Source: Streptomyces griseicoloratus (GTDB lineage Bacteria > Actinomycetota > Actinomycetes > Streptomycetales > Streptomycetaceae). Taken from it: a DNA stretch of 64,000 nucleotides. Shown here in pieces: positions 15,473 through 22,760 of this stretch. Location of the stretch: positions 62,001 through 126,000 of the forward strand of contig NZ_JACVQF010000163.1 in assembly GCF_014534645.1 (NCBI RefSeq), written 5' to 3'. The notes below the pieces were generated by a model. The model was not told the DNA's origin. It searched no databases and saw only the letters and a program-made list of their open reading frames with translations. The position numbers were made by a program, and so were the translations under genes. How positions within the stretch are numbered: position 1 is the first letter of the stretch; every line of letters begins with the position of its first letter.

Positions 15473-17305
15473 GTGAGCCGACCCCGCATCGTGATCGTCG
15501 GTGCCGGCTTCGCCGGGTACCGGACGGCCCGCACCCTGTCCCGGCTCACCCGGCACCAGGCCGACATCACCCTGCTCAATCCGACCGACTACTTCCTGTA
15601 CCTGCCCCTGCTGCCCCAGGTCGCCGCCGGGGTGCTGGAACCGCGCCGGGTCACCGTGTCCCTGTCGGGCACCCTGCCGCGGGTGCGGCTGGTGCTGGGC
15701 GAGGCCCACGGCATCGACCTCGACCGGCACACCGTGCGCTACACCGACCCCGAGGGCCGCGACGGCACGCTGTCCTTCGACCGGCTGGTGCTCGCCGCGG
15801 GCAGCGTCAACAAGCTGCTGCCCATCCCCGGCGTCGCCGAGCACGCGCACGGCTTCCGCGGGCTGCCGGAGGCGCTGTACCTGCGTGATCACGTCACCCG
15901 CCAGGTGGAGCTGGCGGCCACGACCGACGACCGCGCGGAGTGCTCCGCCCGGTGCACCTTCGTCGTGGTCGGCGCCGGGTACACCGGTACGGAGGTGGCC
16001 GCGCACGGCCAGATGTACACCGACGCCCAGGTCCGCAGGCATCCGATGCGCGCCGGGATGCGGCCGCGGTGGATGCTGCTGGACGTCGCGCCCCGGGTGC
16101 TGCCCGAGTTGGACGAACGGCTCTCGCGCACCGCCGAGCGGGTGCTGCGGCAGCGGGGCGTGGACGTGCGGATGGGTACGTCCGTGAAGGAGGCCACGCA
16201 CGACGGGGTCCTGCTGACCGACGGCACGACCGTGGACACGCGCACGCTGGTGTGGTGCGTGGGCGTGCGGCCCGACCCGCTCGTGGCGTCCCTCGGGCTG
16301 CCCATGGAACGCGGCCGGCTGCTGGTCGACCCCCACCTCCAGGTGCCGGGGCGGCCCGAGCTGTTCGCGTGCGGTGACGCGGCGGCGGTGCCGGACCTGA
16401 ACAACCCGGGCGCGTTCACGCCGATGACCGCGCAGCACGCCTGGCGGCACGGCAAGGTCTGCGCCCGCAACGTCGCCGCCTCGCTCGGGATCGGGGAGCG
16501 GCGCGTCTACCGTCACCGGGACATGGGCTTCGTGGTGGACCTGGGCGGTGCGAAGGCCGCCGCCAATCCGCTGGGCGTTCCGGTCTCCGGCCCGGCGGCG
16601 GGCGCGGTGACCCGCGGCTACCACCTGGCGGCGATGCCGGGCAACCGTGTCCGGGTCGCCGCGGACTGGCTGCTCGACAGCGTACTGCCGCGCCAGGCGG
16701 TGCAGTTGGGGCTCGTACGCTCCTGGTCCGTACCCCTGGAGTCGGCGTCGCCCGAGCTGGCGCGGGTGCCGGGGGGACCGGGGGGCCGTCAGGACGGCGA
16801 ACCGGCCGGGGCCGGGAGTGGTGGTGAGCCGGCCAAGTCCGGGGGCGGGGGTGAATCGGCCAAGTCCGGGCGAGGCGGTGAATCGGCCGGGGCCGGGAGT
16901 GGCGGTCAGTCCGCGAAGGCCGGGCGCGGTGGTGAATCGGACAGGGCCGGGAACGGCGGCGAGCCGGCCGGGACCGGGAGTGGCCGTGAGTCCGCCGAGG
17001 CCGGGCGCGGTGGTGAATCGGACAGGGCCGGGCATGGTGGTGAGCCGGCCCGCAGCCAGCCTGGCGGTGAGCCGGCCCGCAGCCAGCCTGGCCGTGAACC
17101 GGCCCGCAGCCAGCCCGGCGGTGAACCGGCCAGGAACCAGCCTGGCGGTGAACCGGCCAAGAGCCGGCCCCGCGGTGAATCCGGGGCGCGGGGCGCCGAG
17201 GCCGGGCCCGGTGTCGAACCGCCGGCCGGGCAGCCGCCGCCCGGTCCCGACGTCGCCCCAGGTCCCGTCAAGCGTTCCGACGACTCCCCGGAAGGAGACT
17301 CATGA
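15473..17305 (+). CDS. Type-II NADH dehydrogenase-like FAD/NAD(P) oxidoreductase with a 14-copy nonapeptide repeat tail
   Basis: This 610-residue protein has an FAD-binding motif RIVIVGAGFAGYRTA (about 5-19), an NAD-binding motif TFVVVGAGYTGTEVA (about 162-176) and the second FAD motif LFACGDAAAVPDL (about 297-309). These match NDH-2 enzymes that pass electrons from NADH to quinone at the membrane surface. The enzyme core ends near residue 432. The remainder is low-complexity, with 14 exact 9-residue units (EPARSQPGG type) at residues 443-568, rich in Gly, Glu, Pro, Ser and basic residues. The tail is odd for the family and may be a flexible linker or interaction region. Its stop overlaps the transketolase ATG (ATGA), so the two are coupled. 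Confidence 0.87.
   Translation: MSRPRIVIVGAGFAGYRTARTLSRLTRHQADITLLNPTDYFLYLPLLPQVAAGVLEPRRVTVSLSGTLPRVRLVLGEAHGIDLDRHTVRYTDPEGRDGTLSFDRLVLAAGSVNKLLPIPGVAEHAHGFRGLPEALYLRDHVTRQVELAATTDDRAECSARCTFVVVGAGYTGTEVAAHGQMYTDAQVRRHPMRAGMRPRWMLLDVAPRVLPELDERLSRTAERVLRQRGVDVRMGTSVKEATHDGVLLTDGTTVDTRTLVWCVGVRPDPLVASLGLPMERGRLLVDPHLQVPGRPELFACGDAAAVPDLNNPGAFTPMTAQHAWRHGKVCARNVAASLGIGERRVYRHRDMGFVVDLGGAKAAANPLGVPVSGPAAGAVTRGYHLAAMPGNRVRVAADWLLDSVLPRQAVQLGLVRSWSVPLESASPELARVPGGPGGRQDGEPAGAGSGGEPAKSGGGGESAKSGRGGESAGAGSGGQSAKAGRGGESDRAGNGGEPAGTGSGRESAEAGRGGESDRAGHGGEPARSQPGGEPARSQPGREPARSQPGGEPARNQPGGEPAKSRPRGESGARGAEAGPGVEPPAGQPPPGPDVAPGPVKRSDDSPEGDS
16799..17176 (+). repeat. 27-bp coding tandem repeat, 14 copies
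   Basis: Fourteen in-frame 27-bp units encode nonapeptides of the form E-(P/S)-(A/D)-x-(A/S/N/T)-x-x-G-G with slight end variation. The last five units are the most alike (EPARSQPGG, EPARSQPGR, EPARSQPGG, EPARNQPGG, EPAKSRPRG), which suggests recent expansion at the 3' end. No unit breaks the reading frame. Confidence 0.9.
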
Positions 17306-19149
17306 ACACCGGTGAACTCGTCGACCTGGGCCGGCAGTTGCGCGTCGACAGCGTGCGCGCCTCCGCCGCCGCCGGCTCCGGCCACCCGACCTCCTCGATG
17401 TCCGCCGCGGACCTGATGGCCGTACTGCTCGCCAACCACCTCCGCTACGACTTCCAGCGCCCGGCCCACCCGGGCAACGACCGCTTCGTCCTGTCCAAGG
17501 GGCACGCCTCGCCCCTGCTGTACTCCGCCTACAAGGCGGCCGGCGCCATCGACGACGACGAGCTGCTCACCTTCCGCGAACTGGGCAGCCGCCTGGAAGG
17601 GCACCCCACGCCGCAGGGCCTGCCGTGGGTCGAGACGGCCACCGGTTCGCTCGGGCAGGGCCTGCCCGTCGGCGTCGGCATCGCGTGGGCCGGCAAGCGG
17701 CTGGACCGCGCCGACTACCGCGTGTGGGTGCTGTGCGGCGACAGCGAGATGGCCGAGGGCTCGGTCTGGGAGGCCGCCGAGCACGCCGGACACGAGCACC
17801 TCGACAACCTCACCGTGATCGTCGACGTCAACCGGCTGGGCCAGCGCGGCCCGACCCGGCACGGCCACGACCTGGACGCCTACGCCCGCCGCTTCCGGGC
17901 CTTCGACTGGCACACCGTCGAGATCGACGGCCACGACGTCGACGCCATCGACCGCGCCTACGGCGAGGCCCTGTCCACCAAGGGCCAGCCCACCGCCGTC
18001 ATCGCCCGCACCCTCAAGGGCAAGGGTGTCCAGGCCGTGGAGGACCGTGAGGGCCAGCACGGCAAGCCGGTGCCGGACGCCGACGAGGCGGTCGCCGAAC
18101 TCGGCGGCCCGGGCGACGTCCGCGTCGAGGTGCACGAGCCGCCCTCCGCCCGGGCGCTGCACTCGGTCGGCTCCGGGCAGACCGACCTGCCCCGTTTCGA
18201 GCAGGGGGACGAGGTCGCCACCCGCAACGCCTTCGGGCAGGCACTGGCCGCGCTCGGCACCGCCCGTGGCGACGTCGTCGCCCTCGACGGCGAGGTCGGC
18301 GACTCCACGCGCGCCGAGTTCTTCGCCAAGGAGCACCCCGAGCGCTACTTCGAGTGCTACATCGCCGAGCAGCTGATGGTCGCCGCCGCGGTGGGCATGG
18401 CGGCTCGCGGCTGGACTCCGTACGCCACCACCTTCGCGGCGTTCCTCACCCGCGCCCACGATTTCATCCGGATGGCCTCGGTCAGCGGTTCCGGCATCAA
18501 CCTCGTCGGCTCCCACGCGGGCGTCGCCATCGGCCAGGACGGGCCCAGCCAGATGGGCCTGGAGGACCTGGCGATGATGCGGGCGATCCACGGCTCGACC
18601 GTGCTGTACCCGTGCGACGCCAACCAGACCGCGCACCTCGTCGCCGCGATGGCCGACCTGGAGGGCATCCGCTACCTGCGGACCTCGCGCGGCGAGAGCA
18701 GGGTGATCTACGGTCCCGACGAGGAGTTCCCCGTCGGCGGCAGCAAGGTGCTGCGCTCCTCCGGCCGGGACCGGCTGACGGTCGTCGCGGCGGGCGTCAC
18801 CCTGCACCAGGCGCTGGCCGCCGCCGACGCGCTCGACCGGCAGGGCATCCCGGTCCGGGTGATCGACCTGTACTCGGTCAAGCCCGTCGACCGGGCGACG
18901 CTGCGGCAGGCCGCCGAGGACACCGGCTGCCTGCTGACCGTGGAGGACCACCGGGAGGAGGGCGGCATCGGGGACGCGGTCCTCGACGCCTTCGGCGACG
19001 GGCGGCCCGTGCCGCGCCTGATCCGGCTCGCCGTCCGTACGATGCCGGGTTCGGCGTCCCCCGACGAGCAGCTGCACGCCGCAGGCATCGACGCCGAGTC
19101 CATCGCGGCGGCCGCCAGGCTGCTGGTGGAGGAGGCGGTCGTGGCGTGA
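17302..19149 (+). CDS. tkt: Transketolase
   Basis: The product is 615 residues, a little shorter than classical transketolases of about 660-690. N-terminal AAGSGHPTSSMSAADLM and GHASPLLYSAYKAAG are family signatures. The ThDP/metal motif is GDSEMAEGSVWEAAEHAG followed by VIVDVNRLGQ (about 148-180). The pyrimidine domain holds IAEQLMVAAAVGMAARG, with the catalytic Glu, and HAGVAIGQDGPSQMGLEDLA. It moves two-carbon units in the pentose phosphate pathway. The short form resembles archaeal or mammalian-type transketolases. It is coupled by 4-nt overlaps to the NDH-2-like gene upstream and to the LigD polymerase gene downstream. It may be a second copy besides the main pentose-pathway enzyme; that cannot be seen here. 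Confidence 0.9.
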   Translation: MNTGELVDLGRQLRVDSVRASAAAGSGHPTSSMSAADLMAVLLANHLRYDFQRPAHPGNDRFVLSKGHASPLLYSAYKAAGAIDDDELLTFRELGSRLEGHPTPQGLPWVETATGSLGQGLPVGVGIAWAGKRLDRADYRVWVLCGDSEMAEGSVWEAAEHAGHEHLDNLTVIVDVNRLGQRGPTRHGHDLDAYARRFRAFDWHTVEIDGHDVDAIDRAYGEALSTKGQPTAVIARTLKGKGVQAVEDREGQHGKPVPDADEAVAELGGPGDVRVEVHEPPSARALHSVGSGQTDLPRFEQGDEVATRNAFGQALAALGTARGDVVALDGEVGDSTRAEFFAKEHPERYFECYIAEQLMVAAAVGMAARGWTPYATTFAAFLTRAHDFIRMASVSGSGINLVGSHAGVAIGQDGPSQMGLEDLAMMRAIHGSTVLYPCDANQTAHLVAAMADLEGIRYLRTSRGESRVIYGPDEEFPVGGSKVLRSSGRDRLTVVAAGVTLHQALAAADALDRQGIPVRVIDLYSVKPVDRATLRQAAEDTGCLLTVEDHREEGGIGDAVLDAFGDGRPVPRLIRLAVRTMPGSASPDEQLHAAGIDAESIAAAARLLVEEAVVA

Positions 19150-20081
19150 GCGGCGACGCCGTGCGGACCGTCCGGGCGGGCCGGCGCCCGGTGGACGTCC
19201 ACCGGCCGGACAAGGTGATGTTCCCGGGCGGCGACGGGGACGGCGGCGCCAAGGAGTACACCAAGAGCGACCTGGCCGACTACTACCGGTCCGTCGCCCC
19301 CTTCATGCTGCCGCACCTGCGTGGCCGCCCGCTGATGCTGGAGCGCCACCCCGACGGCGTCGACGGCCCGAGGTTCATGCAGAAGAACACCCCGGAGAAC
19401 TACCCGGAGTGGATCACCCGTGTCGAGGTGGCCAAGGAGGGCGGCACCGTCTGCCACACCGTCTGCGACGACACCGCCACCCTCGTGTACCTGGCCGACC
19501 AGGCCGCCCTCACCCTGCACCGCTGGCTGTCGCGCGCCCCGGACCTGAACCGGCCCGACCGGATGGTCTTCGACCTCGACCCCGCCGGCGACGACTTCCC
19601 CTCGGTCCGGGAGGCGGCCGGGCTGCTGGGCGAGCTGCTCGACGCGCTGAAGCTGCCCTCGGCACCGATGACCACCGGCTCCCGGGGACTGCACGTGGTG
19701 GTGCCGCTGAACGGGCGTCAGGACTTCGACGCGGTACGGGAGTTCGCCCGGGACGTCGCCGACGCGCTGGCCGCCGCGCACCCGGACCGGCTGACCACGG
19801 CCGCCCGCAAGAAGGACCGCGGCGACCGGCTCTATCTCGACGTCCAGCGCAACGCCTACGCGCAGACCGCCGTCGCGCCCTTCACCGTCCGCTCCCTGCC
19901 CGGTGCCCCGGTGGCCACGCCCATCTCCTGGGACCAGCTGGACGACCCCGTGCTGCACGCCCGCCGCTGGACCGTCGCGGACGCCGTGGAGCAGGCCCGC
20001 ACCCGGCCCTGGGCGGGGGTCATGAGCCGCGGGCGGGCCCTGGGACCGGCCCGGCGGCGCCTGGACGACCTGCTCGGCTGA
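19146..20081 (+). CDS. Stand-alone LigD polymerase domain (non-homologous end joining)
   Basis: The 311-residue protein consists only of the primase-polymerase module of LigD, with no ligase or 3'-phosphoesterase domain. The catalytic DxD is visible in VFDLDPAGDDF (about 139-149). The conserved TTGSRGLHVVVPL (about 176-188) supplies the histidine/serine region, and DRLYLDVQRNAYAQT (about 228-242) the third acidic residue. Such proteins add nucleotides, preferentially ribonucleotides, at double-strand ends and work with Ku and a ligase encoded elsewhere. The GTG start overlaps the transketolase stop (GTGA). A hairpin terminator follows 5 nt after its stop, separating it from the gas vesicle operon. 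Confidence 0.9.
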   Translation: MSGDAVRTVRAGRRPVDVHRPDKVMFPGGDGDGGAKEYTKSDLADYYRSVAPFMLPHLRGRPLMLERHPDGVDGPRFMQKNTPENYPEWITRVEVAKEGGTVCHTVCDDTATLVYLADQAALTLHRWLSRAPDLNRPDRMVFDLDPAGDDFPSVREAAGLLGELLDALKLPSAPMTTGSRGLHVVVPLNGRQDFDAVREFARDVADALAAAHPDRLTTAARKKDRGDRLYLDVQRNAYAQTAVAPFTVRSLPGAPVATPISWDQLDDPVLHARRWTVADAVEQARTRPWAGVMSRGRALGPARRRLDDLLG

Positions 20082-20086
20082 GCGGG

Positions 20087-20103
20087 GCCCGGGAAAACCG
20101 GGC
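20087..20103 (+). terminator. Hairpin between ligD-type gene and gas vesicle operon
   Basis: GCCCGG and CCGGGC form a perfect 6-bp stem around the loop GAAAA, beginning 5 nt after the stop codon. It plausibly ends the NDH-2/tkt/LigD transcript and insulates gvpO. Confidence 0.5.
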
Positions 20104-20167
20104 GGCAGAAGCCCGGGGCGCGAGGTTTGGCGAACACACTTGCGGCCACACGGATGGGGAGGTGGCC

Positions 20168-20557
20168 ATGTCGAACGAGCCAACTGCCAACCGCGGCAAC
20201 AAGAGCACCAAGAACACCAGAAACAACAACAGCAACACAGGCAACGAAGACAACGGCAACACGGACAACAGCACGGCGGATCACCGGCCGAGCCCGATGG
20301 AGGTGCTGCGCCAGGCGCGCGCCCAGTTCGCGGAGCTGACCGGCACGGCCGCCGAGTCCGTGTCGTCCTTCGAGCAGACGGAGGACGGCTGGTCCCTGGA
20401 GGTCGAGGTTCTCGAGCTCGAGAGGGTGCCCGACACGATGAGCCTGATGGCGAGCTACCAGGTGGAGCTCGACGCCCAGGGGCAGCTCACCGGCTACCGG
20501 CGCGTCCAGCGCTACGAGCGCGGGCGGGCCGACGCACGCAGGCCCGGCGGCCGCTAG
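20168..20557 (+). CDS. gvpO: Gas vesicle protein GvpO
   Basis: The product is 129 residues. The conserved GvpO domain spans about 40-120 (PMEVLRQARAQFAELTGTAAE, SLEVEVLELERVPDTMSLMA, YQVELDAQGQLTGYRRVQRY). Residues 2-38 form an Asn/Thr/Ser-rich leader (NRGNKSTKNTRNNNSNTGNE) that is unusual in a genome avoiding AAC/AAT runs. GvpO is a minor or regulatory protein needed for gas vesicle formation in other organisms. The ATG at 20168 is preceded by GGGGAGG. It is the first gene of the operon and is separated from gvpA by 46 nt, unlike the later genes, which overlap. Confidence 0.9.
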   Translation: MSNEPTANRGNKSTKNTRNNNSNTGNEDNGNTDNSTADHRPSPMEVLRQARAQFAELTGTAAESVSSFEQTEDGWSLEVEVLELERVPDTMSLMASYQVELDAQGQLTGYRRVQRYERGRADARRPGGR

Positions 20558-20603
20558 GCCGCCCGACCGGACCCGCACCCACAGACAAGGAGGAACAGCC
20601 GGC

Positions 20604-21035
20604 ATGACTGTCGTACCGGCACAGCAGACCGGCGGCGGAGGCGGCAGCAGCGGCCTCTACGACGTGCTTGAGCTTGTTCTGGACAGGGGGCTCGTGATCG
20701 ATGCGTTCGTGCGCGTCTCCCTGGTCGGTATCGAGATCCTGAAGATCGACGTACGCGTCGTCGTCGCCAGTGTCGACACCTATCTGCGCTTCGCCGAGGC
20801 GTGCAACCGGCTCGACCTGGAGGCCGGGCCGCGCAAGGCCCCGGGCCTGCCCGACATGGTCGGTCAGGTGACCGAGTCCGGTGCCCGCGGCAAGTCCAAG
20901 GGCGCGCTGTCCGGCGCCGCCGAGACCATCTCCGACGCGTTCAAGCAGGCCCGTGACGAGGCCTCCGAGCGGGAGACCGAGCGCCCCCGGGCCCGCAGGA
21001 CCGCGGCACCGCGCCGGAAGGAGGAGCAGGAGTGA
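20604..21035 (+). CDS. gvpA: Gas vesicle structural protein GvpA, C-terminally extended
   Basis: The 143-residue protein contains the GvpA shell domain at about 17-68 (LYDVLELVLDRGLVIDAFVR, GIEILKIDVRVVVASVDTYL). Typical GvpA ends at about 70 residues. Here a Gly-rich leader (TGGGGGSSG) precedes the domain and about 75 charged residues follow it (KSKGALSGAAETISDAFKQ, then RPRARRTAAPRRKEEQE). The domain forms the ribbed hydrophobic shell of gas vesicles; the extension is typical of Streptomyces-type GvpA and could prevent ordinary shell assembly. The ATG follows AAGGAGGAA. Its stop overlaps the gvpF start. Confidence 0.92.
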   Translation: MTVVPAQQTGGGGGSSGLYDVLELVLDRGLVIDAFVRVSLVGIEILKIDVRVVVASVDTYLRFAEACNRLDLEAGPRKAPGLPDMVGQVTESGARGKSKGALSGAAETISDAFKQARDEASERETERPRARRTAAPRRKEEQE

Positions 21036-21805
21036 ACACCTACGTCTACGGCATCACGGCCGCTTCGCATCCTCCGCTCCCCGAGGGACTGGTGGGCATC
21101 GGCGACCCGCCGCGCCCCGTGCGCGTGCTGAAGGAGAGCGGGCTCGCGGCCGTCGTCAGCGACGCTCCCGAGGACCTGCGGCCCAAGCGCAGGGAACTGC
21201 TCGCCCACCAGAACGTGCTCGGCGAGATCGGCGCGGACGGCTGTGTGCTGCCGATGCGGTTCGGCAGTGTCGCCCCCGACGACCGGGCGGTCACCGGCGT
21301 GCTCGCCGAGCGTGCCGAGCACTACAAGGAGCGTCTGGGGGCGCTGGACGGCCGGGTCGAGTACAACATCAAGGCCCATCACGTCGAGGAGGCCGTGCTG
21401 CACCAGGTGATGGCCGAGAACCCGGAGATCCGCGCCCTCGCGGAGGCGAACCGGAAGTCGGGCGGCGGAAGTTACGAGAGCAAGATCCAGCTGGGCGAGA
21501 TGGTCGCGTCCGCGGTGAAGGCCAAGGAGTCCGAGGACGCGGGCGCACTGGAGCGGCTGCTGGAGCCCGTCGCCGACGCGGTGAGCGTGGGTCCCGAGTC
21601 CACGGGCTGGCTCGCCAACCTGTCGTTCCTGGTGGAGCGGTCGTCGGCGGAGGAGTTCCTGGCCGCCGCGGAGCGGGCCCGCCGGGAGCTGCCGCACCTG
21701 GAGGTGCGCGTGAACGGCCCACTGCCGCCGTACAGCTTCGTCGAGCCCGGCCCCGCCCAGCCCGCCGGGACCGCGGCCGGCGGCGCGGACACCGGAGCGG
21801 GGTGA
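21032..21805 (+). CDS. gvpF: Gas vesicle protein GvpF (GvpF/L family)
   Basis: The 257-residue product has the GvpF/GvpL two-domain pattern. The N-terminal NTYVYGITAASHPPLPEGL leads to RRELLAHQNVLGEIG and VLPMRFGSVAPDD (about 50-90), and the C-terminal part contains LANLSFLVERSSAEEF and LPPYSFVEPG. GvpF/L proteins are minor components or assembly factors that contact GvpA. The GTG start overlaps the gvpA stop (GTGA). A second F/L-family gene lies downstream (gvpL). Confidence 0.92.
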   Translation: MNTYVYGITAASHPPLPEGLVGIGDPPRPVRVLKESGLAAVVSDAPEDLRPKRRELLAHQNVLGEIGADGCVLPMRFGSVAPDDRAVTGVLAERAEHYKERLGALDGRVEYNIKAHHVEEAVLHQVMAENPEIRALAEANRKSGGGSYESKIQLGEMVASAVKAKESEDAGALERLLEPVADAVSVGPESTGWLANLSFLVERSSAEEFLAAAERARRELPHLEVRVNGPLPPYSFVEPGPAQPAGTAAGGADTGAG

Positions 21806-22074
21806 GGAACGTGGGACTGCTCTCCGAGGTCCTGCTGCTGCCGTTCGCCCCGGTGCGCGGCAGCGGGTGGGTCATGCGGCAGCTGCTCCGGGAGGCCGAG
21901 CGGATCTACTACGACCCCGCCACGATCCGGGCCGAACTGGCCCGACTCGAAGAACAGTTGGAAGCCGGGGAGATCACCGAGGAGGAGTTCGACCGGCAGG
22001 AGGACCAGCTCCTGGACCGGCTGGAGATCGCGTCGCGCATCAGCGCGGGAACGGGCAACGGGACGGCACCATGA
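21802..22074 (+). CDS. gvpG: Gas vesicle protein GvpG
   Basis: This short helical protein of about 90 residues contains the GvpG hallmark GLLSEVLLLPFAPVRG followed by REAERIYYDPATIRAELARL and EAGEITEEEFDRQEDQLLDR. The GTG at 21802 gives a 4-nt overlap with gvpF and is preceded by GGAG. A second GTG at 21811, three codons on, is possible. GvpG is an accessory protein of vesicle assembly. The 3' end overlaps the next gene by ATGA. Confidence 0.9.
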   Translation: MRNVGLLSEVLLLPFAPVRGSGWVMRQLLREAERIYYDPATIRAELARLEEQLEAGEITEEEFDRQEDQLLDRLEIASRISAGTGNGTAP

Positions 22075-22760
22075 ATCGAGTGGGACTCGGCCTCGCGGTC
22101 GGGGCCGGATATCTGCTGGGACGTACCAGGAAGATGAAGCTGGCGGTCGCCGTGGGCTCCATGGTGGCCGGCAAGCGGCTGACCACGAGCCCGCGGGCGG
22201 TCGCCGACCTGGTGTCCCGGCAACTGCGGGACAACCCGCAGTTCAAGGAGCTCGGGGACCAGCTGCGGCAGGACCTGAGCGGCGTGGGCAAGGCGGCCTC
22301 GGGCGCGGTGGTCGAGCGGCAGCTCGACGCGCTCGCCGACCGTCTGCACGGCCGCACCGCAGAGGTGCGTGACCGGCTCTCGGGCGTCACGTCCAAGGTA
22401 CCGGGCGCCGGAACCGACTCGGACTCGGACGCCGGCACGGCTTCCGAGGAAGACGAGGAACACGCGGACGAGGAGCCGACGGGCGGCGCCGACGAGGAAT
22501 CCGGGGCCGCGGCCCGGAAACGGGACGGCCGGGGCGAGCGGCCCGCGAGGAAGGCCGCGCCGGAGGGACGAGAGTCCGCGGGCAAGGCGCCCGGCAAGAA
22601 GGTGCCCGCGAAAAGGGCCGGTGTGAGGGCGCCCACGAGGAAGACCATGGTGAAGAAGGCACAGCCCGCCGGGCAGCCGGCGCGGAAGAAGACGGCCGGG
22701 GCCGGGAGCACCGCCGGCGACACCCGGGCCGGGCGGCCGAAGGGCGGCGGTGAACGATGA
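22071..22760 (+). CDS. gvpY: Gas vesicle cluster accessory protein GvpY (actinobacterial)
   Basis: The 229-residue protein occupies the gvpY position of Streptomyces clusters. The N-terminal 110 residues are helical with a short hydrophobic start (VGLGLAVGAGYLLGRTRKMK) and DLVSRQLRDNPQFKELGDQL. The remainder is an acidic block (EEDEEHADEEP, about 125-140) followed by a Lys/Ala/Pro-rich basic tail resembling histone H1 (KAPGKKVPAKRAG). No enzymatic motif is visible. It may bind membrane or nucleic acid; the function is unknown. It overlaps both neighbours by 4 nt. Confidence 0.8.
   Translation: MNRVGLGLAVGAGYLLGRTRKMKLAVAVGSMVAGKRLTTSPRAVADLVSRQLRDNPQFKELGDQLRQDLSGVGKAASGAVVERQLDALADRLHGRTAEVRDRLSGVTSKVPGAGTDSDSDAGTASEEDEEHADEEPTGGADEESGAAARKRDGRGERPARKAAPEGRESAGKAPGKKVPAKRAGVRAPTRKTMVKKAQPAGQPARKKTAGAGSTAGDTRAGRPKGGGER

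Noticed and set aside
16770-17300. Repeat array as a CRISPR or intergenic element
   Set aside because: It is an in-frame 27-bp coding repeat with no spacers, inside a gene that overlaps the next start codon.
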